DNA of 7,495 nucleotides from an uncultured Roseburia sp. (GTDB taxonomy: Bacteria; Bacillota; Clostridia; Lachnospirales; Lachnospiraceae). A model generated the notes under the pieces. That model had not been told where the DNA came from. It did no database searches and saw nothing but the letters and a program-made list of their open reading frames with translations. This document shows, piece by piece, positions 6,043 to 7,495 of the stretch. Every line of letters begins with the position of its first letter. The stretch's first letter is position 1. Both the position numbers and the translations under genes were made by a program. The DNA is taken from positions 1 to 7,495 of the forward strand of contig CAKRLC010000113.1 in assembly GCA_934358955.1 (NCBI GenBank). The letters are read 5' to 3'.

Positions 6043-7108
6043 GATCATGATTATCGGGGCAGGAAAGACCGGAAGAGGATATCTTGCCAGACTGTTAAAA
6101 GAATCCGATAAAGAAATCTGCTTTGTGGATAAAGATGTTGTACTGGTTCAGAAATTACAGGAAAAGAAAAATTTTCTCATTCACTTTTTTGGAAAAGTAA
6201 GAGAAGATTTTGAGGTAAAAGATTATGCGGCTGTTACCTGGGAGGAAGCTGATTTTACAGATACATCACTGATACTTGTTTCTGTAGGAGGCACAAATCT
6301 GACCGATGTCGGAAATGCCTTAAAAGAAAAACTGATCGCAGACTATCATTACGATATCATTACCTGTGAAAATTCTTCTCATCCGGCACAGGTTCTGGGG
6401 AAAGCAATCGGGGAAGGCTTTGATCTTTCCATCAGCGAGTCTACTGTATTCTGTACAACGATTGAGACTGAAGGAACAGAGCTGGATATCAACTCCGAAA
6501 ACTACCCATACCTGCAGTGTAATGCAGATCTTCTCCCAGGCTTTGTAAGTGACATGCCAGGAATTCGTCCTCTGAAAGATTTTGGAGATTTCCTTACAAG
6601 AAAACTGTATACTTATAATGCTGCAAGCTGCGTGCTGGCATATCTGGGAGCTATAAAAGGATATACTGATTACAGGGATGCCGGAAAAAATCCGGAGATT
6701 CTGGAAAAACTGGATCGAAATTATGAAATGACTAATAAAGTTCTCTGCGAAGTATATGGATATGATCCAAAAGACCAGGAAGAGTTTTCTGCACTTTCCA
6801 GAGCAAAATTTACAAGTCAGGTCATCGTTGATACTATTGACAGGAATGCGAGAGAGCCGCAGCGTAAACTCCAGGACAAAGAAAGAATCATCGGACCGAT
6901 GAAACTGATTTATGAACATGGAATTATGCCTGATGTACTGATCGAGACAGCAGCGGCTGCACTTCTTTATGATAAAGGGGAGGTATGGCTGGAAATCAAG
7001 AAGAGTCATACTCCGGGAGAGATTCTGAAGGAAATCTGTAATCTTCATCCAGGGGAAGTTCTTTATGAAAAAATCTTGAAGAAATTTGAAGAACTGCGTT
7101 CTTTATAA
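6035..7108 (+). CDS. MtlD-like polyol-phosphate dehydrogenase, paralogue 2
   Basis: The protein has 357 residues, shorter than paralogue 1 and MtlD. The Rossmann motif IGAGKTGRGY is at 7-16, with D32 at the end of strand 2 favouring NAD. TCENS (110-114), SISES (132-136), the catalytic helix TRKLYTYNAAS (188-198) and REPQRKL are in the same order as in MtlD. In the K-x4-N-x2-H motif, K190 and N195 are present but the His position is S198. Similarity to paralogue 1 by eye is clear in the motifs and weak elsewhere, so this is an old duplication and not a recent one. I chose ATG 6035 (overlap ATGAATAA with the previous stop, GGGGA about 10 bases upstream) over ATG 6002, because it gives the usual compact N-terminus MNKIMIIGAG. 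It may act on the product of paralogue 1 or form a mixed oligomer with it. The substrate is unknown. Confidence 0.83.
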   Translation: MNKIMIIGAGKTGRGYLARLLKESDKEICFVDKDVVLVQKLQEKKNFLIHFFGKVREDFEVKDYAAVTWEEADFTDTSLILVSVGGTNLTDVGNALKEKLIADYHYDIITCENSSHPAQVLGKAIGEGFDLSISESTVFCTTIETEGTELDINSENYPYLQCNADLLPGFVSDMPGIRPLKDFGDFLTRKLYTYNAASCVLAYLGAIKGYTDYRDAGKNPEILEKLDRNYEMTNKVLCEVYGYDPKDQEEFSALSRAKFTSQVIVDTIDRNAREPQRKLQDKERIIGPMKLIYEHGIMPDVLIETAAAALLYDKGEVWLEIKKSHTPGEILKEICNLHPGEVLYEKILKKFEELRSL

Positions 7109-7282
7109 ACCCTGAGAGGAGAATCTCACAGTTGACTTGTTGGGAACTGCCCAACTGCCCGCCAGATTCTTTGAAAATAAATTACACGTTATAAGCAATG
7201 TTAGAAACACCTATCTGATCGGCGAACAGGCGGACGGTATGATGTAGTGTGCAGAATTGGACAGGATGCATAAATATAGATT
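7109..7282. other. Non-coding stretch between operon and terminator
   Basis: I see no supported gene here. There is a perfect 6-bp hairpin, GTTGGG-AACTG-CCCAAC (7139-7155), without a following T tract. One plus-strand frame is open from 7116 to the TAG at 7245-7247 (43 codons), with no ATG or GTG near its beginning, only TTG at 7137 and 7140. It could be a gene remnant or chance. The stretch is probably the long 3' untranslated tail of the operon. Confidence 0.5.
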
Positions 7283-7314
7283 AGGCAGTTGTCAGGAATG
7301 ACAGCTGCCTTTTT
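7283..7314 (+). terminator. Strong intrinsic terminator, probably of the sugar operon
   Basis: Bases 7283-7294 pair with 7299-7310 in a 12-bp stem (one G-T pair) closed by the loop GGAA. The stem ends in CTGCCT and runs into TTTT, five T in a row at 7310-7314. It is the first convincing terminator after the last operon gene, 175 bases downstream. It also forms the 5' flank of the group II intron. Confidence 0.88.
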
Positions 7315-7316
7315 CC

Positions 7317-7495
7317 GTGTTTGCGCGCCATGGGCGCGCTCTAACGGGTGCAAGTCCCGAACATGCCCAGATAGTGGGAAGTGTATAGCCGAACAGCAAG
7401 GGTGTCTATCGTGAGGTAGAATCTGAAGGAAGCTGTAAGCAAATCTCTGGTCCGACGAACAGAAATCACATATAAGGCTAGGCTACGAGAGATAA
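7317..7495 (+). mobile_element. Group II intron 5' end, IIC-like, domain I (truncated by window)
   Basis: A structured RNA begins at about 7317 (GTGTTTG, compare the GUGYG intron start). It contains a hairpin GCGCGCC-ATG-GGCGCGC (7323-7339), the hairpin CGGG-TGCAAGT-CCCG (7345-7359), GCAAGGGTGTC at 7396-7406, a GTGA tetraloop stem (7406-7419), then GAATCTGAAGGAAGC and ACATATAAGGCTAGG. From memory these blocks follow, in the same order, domain I of the Oceanobacillus iheyensis group IIC intron. The element lies immediately after an intrinsic terminator, the known target preference of IIC introns. The remaining domains and any reverse transcriptase or maturase gene would lie beyond 7495. The fifth base is T where the consensus has G, so the exact boundary is uncertain by a few bases. 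Confidence 0.85.

Noticed and set aside
6320..7048. Minus-strand open frame of 242 codons opposite the last dehydrogenase gene
   Set aside because: It is the antisense shadow of a gene with clear MtlD-family motifs, rich in Cys, Phe, Ser and Ile without any recognisable domain.
7139..7155. Hairpin GTTGGG-AACTG-CCCAAC as the operon terminator
   Set aside because: It has no T tract after it; the hairpin at 7283-7314 is a far better terminator.
1..7495. CRISPR arrays, tRNA or rRNA genes, insertion-sequence ends
   Set aside because: I looked for regular spaced repeats, cloverleaf-like segments and transposase-type frames and saw none; the only mobile element supported is the group II intron start.

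Overview
The window looks like a chromosomal segment from a low-to-moderate G+C Gram-positive anaerobe, most likely a clostridial (Lachnospiraceae-like) gut bacterium. This is an inference from strong AGGAGG-type ribosome sites, TTGACA/TATAAA promoters, codon use, a ROK-controlled sugar operon, and a group II intron 5' end whose sequence resembles group IIC introns of Firmicutes. I could not run a database search, so the taxon is a guess.

Layout. Positions 1-168 are the C-terminal end of a LuxR-type regulator. Positions 169-408 are non-coding and hold two hairpins of opposite polarity that share an AT-rich spacer, which fits terminators for converging genes. Positions 409-1236 (minus strand) encode a UlaG-like metallo-beta-lactamase-fold hydrolase. 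Positions 1237-1342 are a compact divergent control region in which two near-consensus sigma-A promoters lie on top of each other on opposite strands, with a dyad operator at the shared centre. From 1343 to 7108 five plus-strand genes form one probable operon: a ROK-family repressor, a zinc-dependent medium-chain dehydrogenase, an FGGY sugar kinase, and two tandem, divergent paralogues of the mannitol-1-phosphate 5-dehydrogenase (MtlD) family. The last four genes overlap end to end, by 4, 4 and 8 bases, so they are probably translationally coupled. Positions 7109-7282 hold no clear gene. A strong intrinsic terminator follows at 7283-7314, and a group II intron begins directly after it and runs off the window.

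How the genes may work together. The set (free-sugar or polyol dehydrogenase, kinase, two polyol-phosphate-type dehydrogenases, divergent lactonase-like hydrolase, ROK sensor) reads as a catabolic module for a sugar, polyol or sugar acid. Both MtlD-like proteins keep the catalytic Lys and Asn residues of the family but have lost the His of the K-x4-N-x2-H motif (Asn in one, Ser in the other). The substrate is therefore probably not mannitol 1-phosphate, and the pair could carry out an oxidation followed by a reduction, for example to epimerise a sugar phosphate. The substrate cannot be read from the sequence, and no transporter or aldolase is in the window. This operon and its control region are the best candidate for something not yet described.
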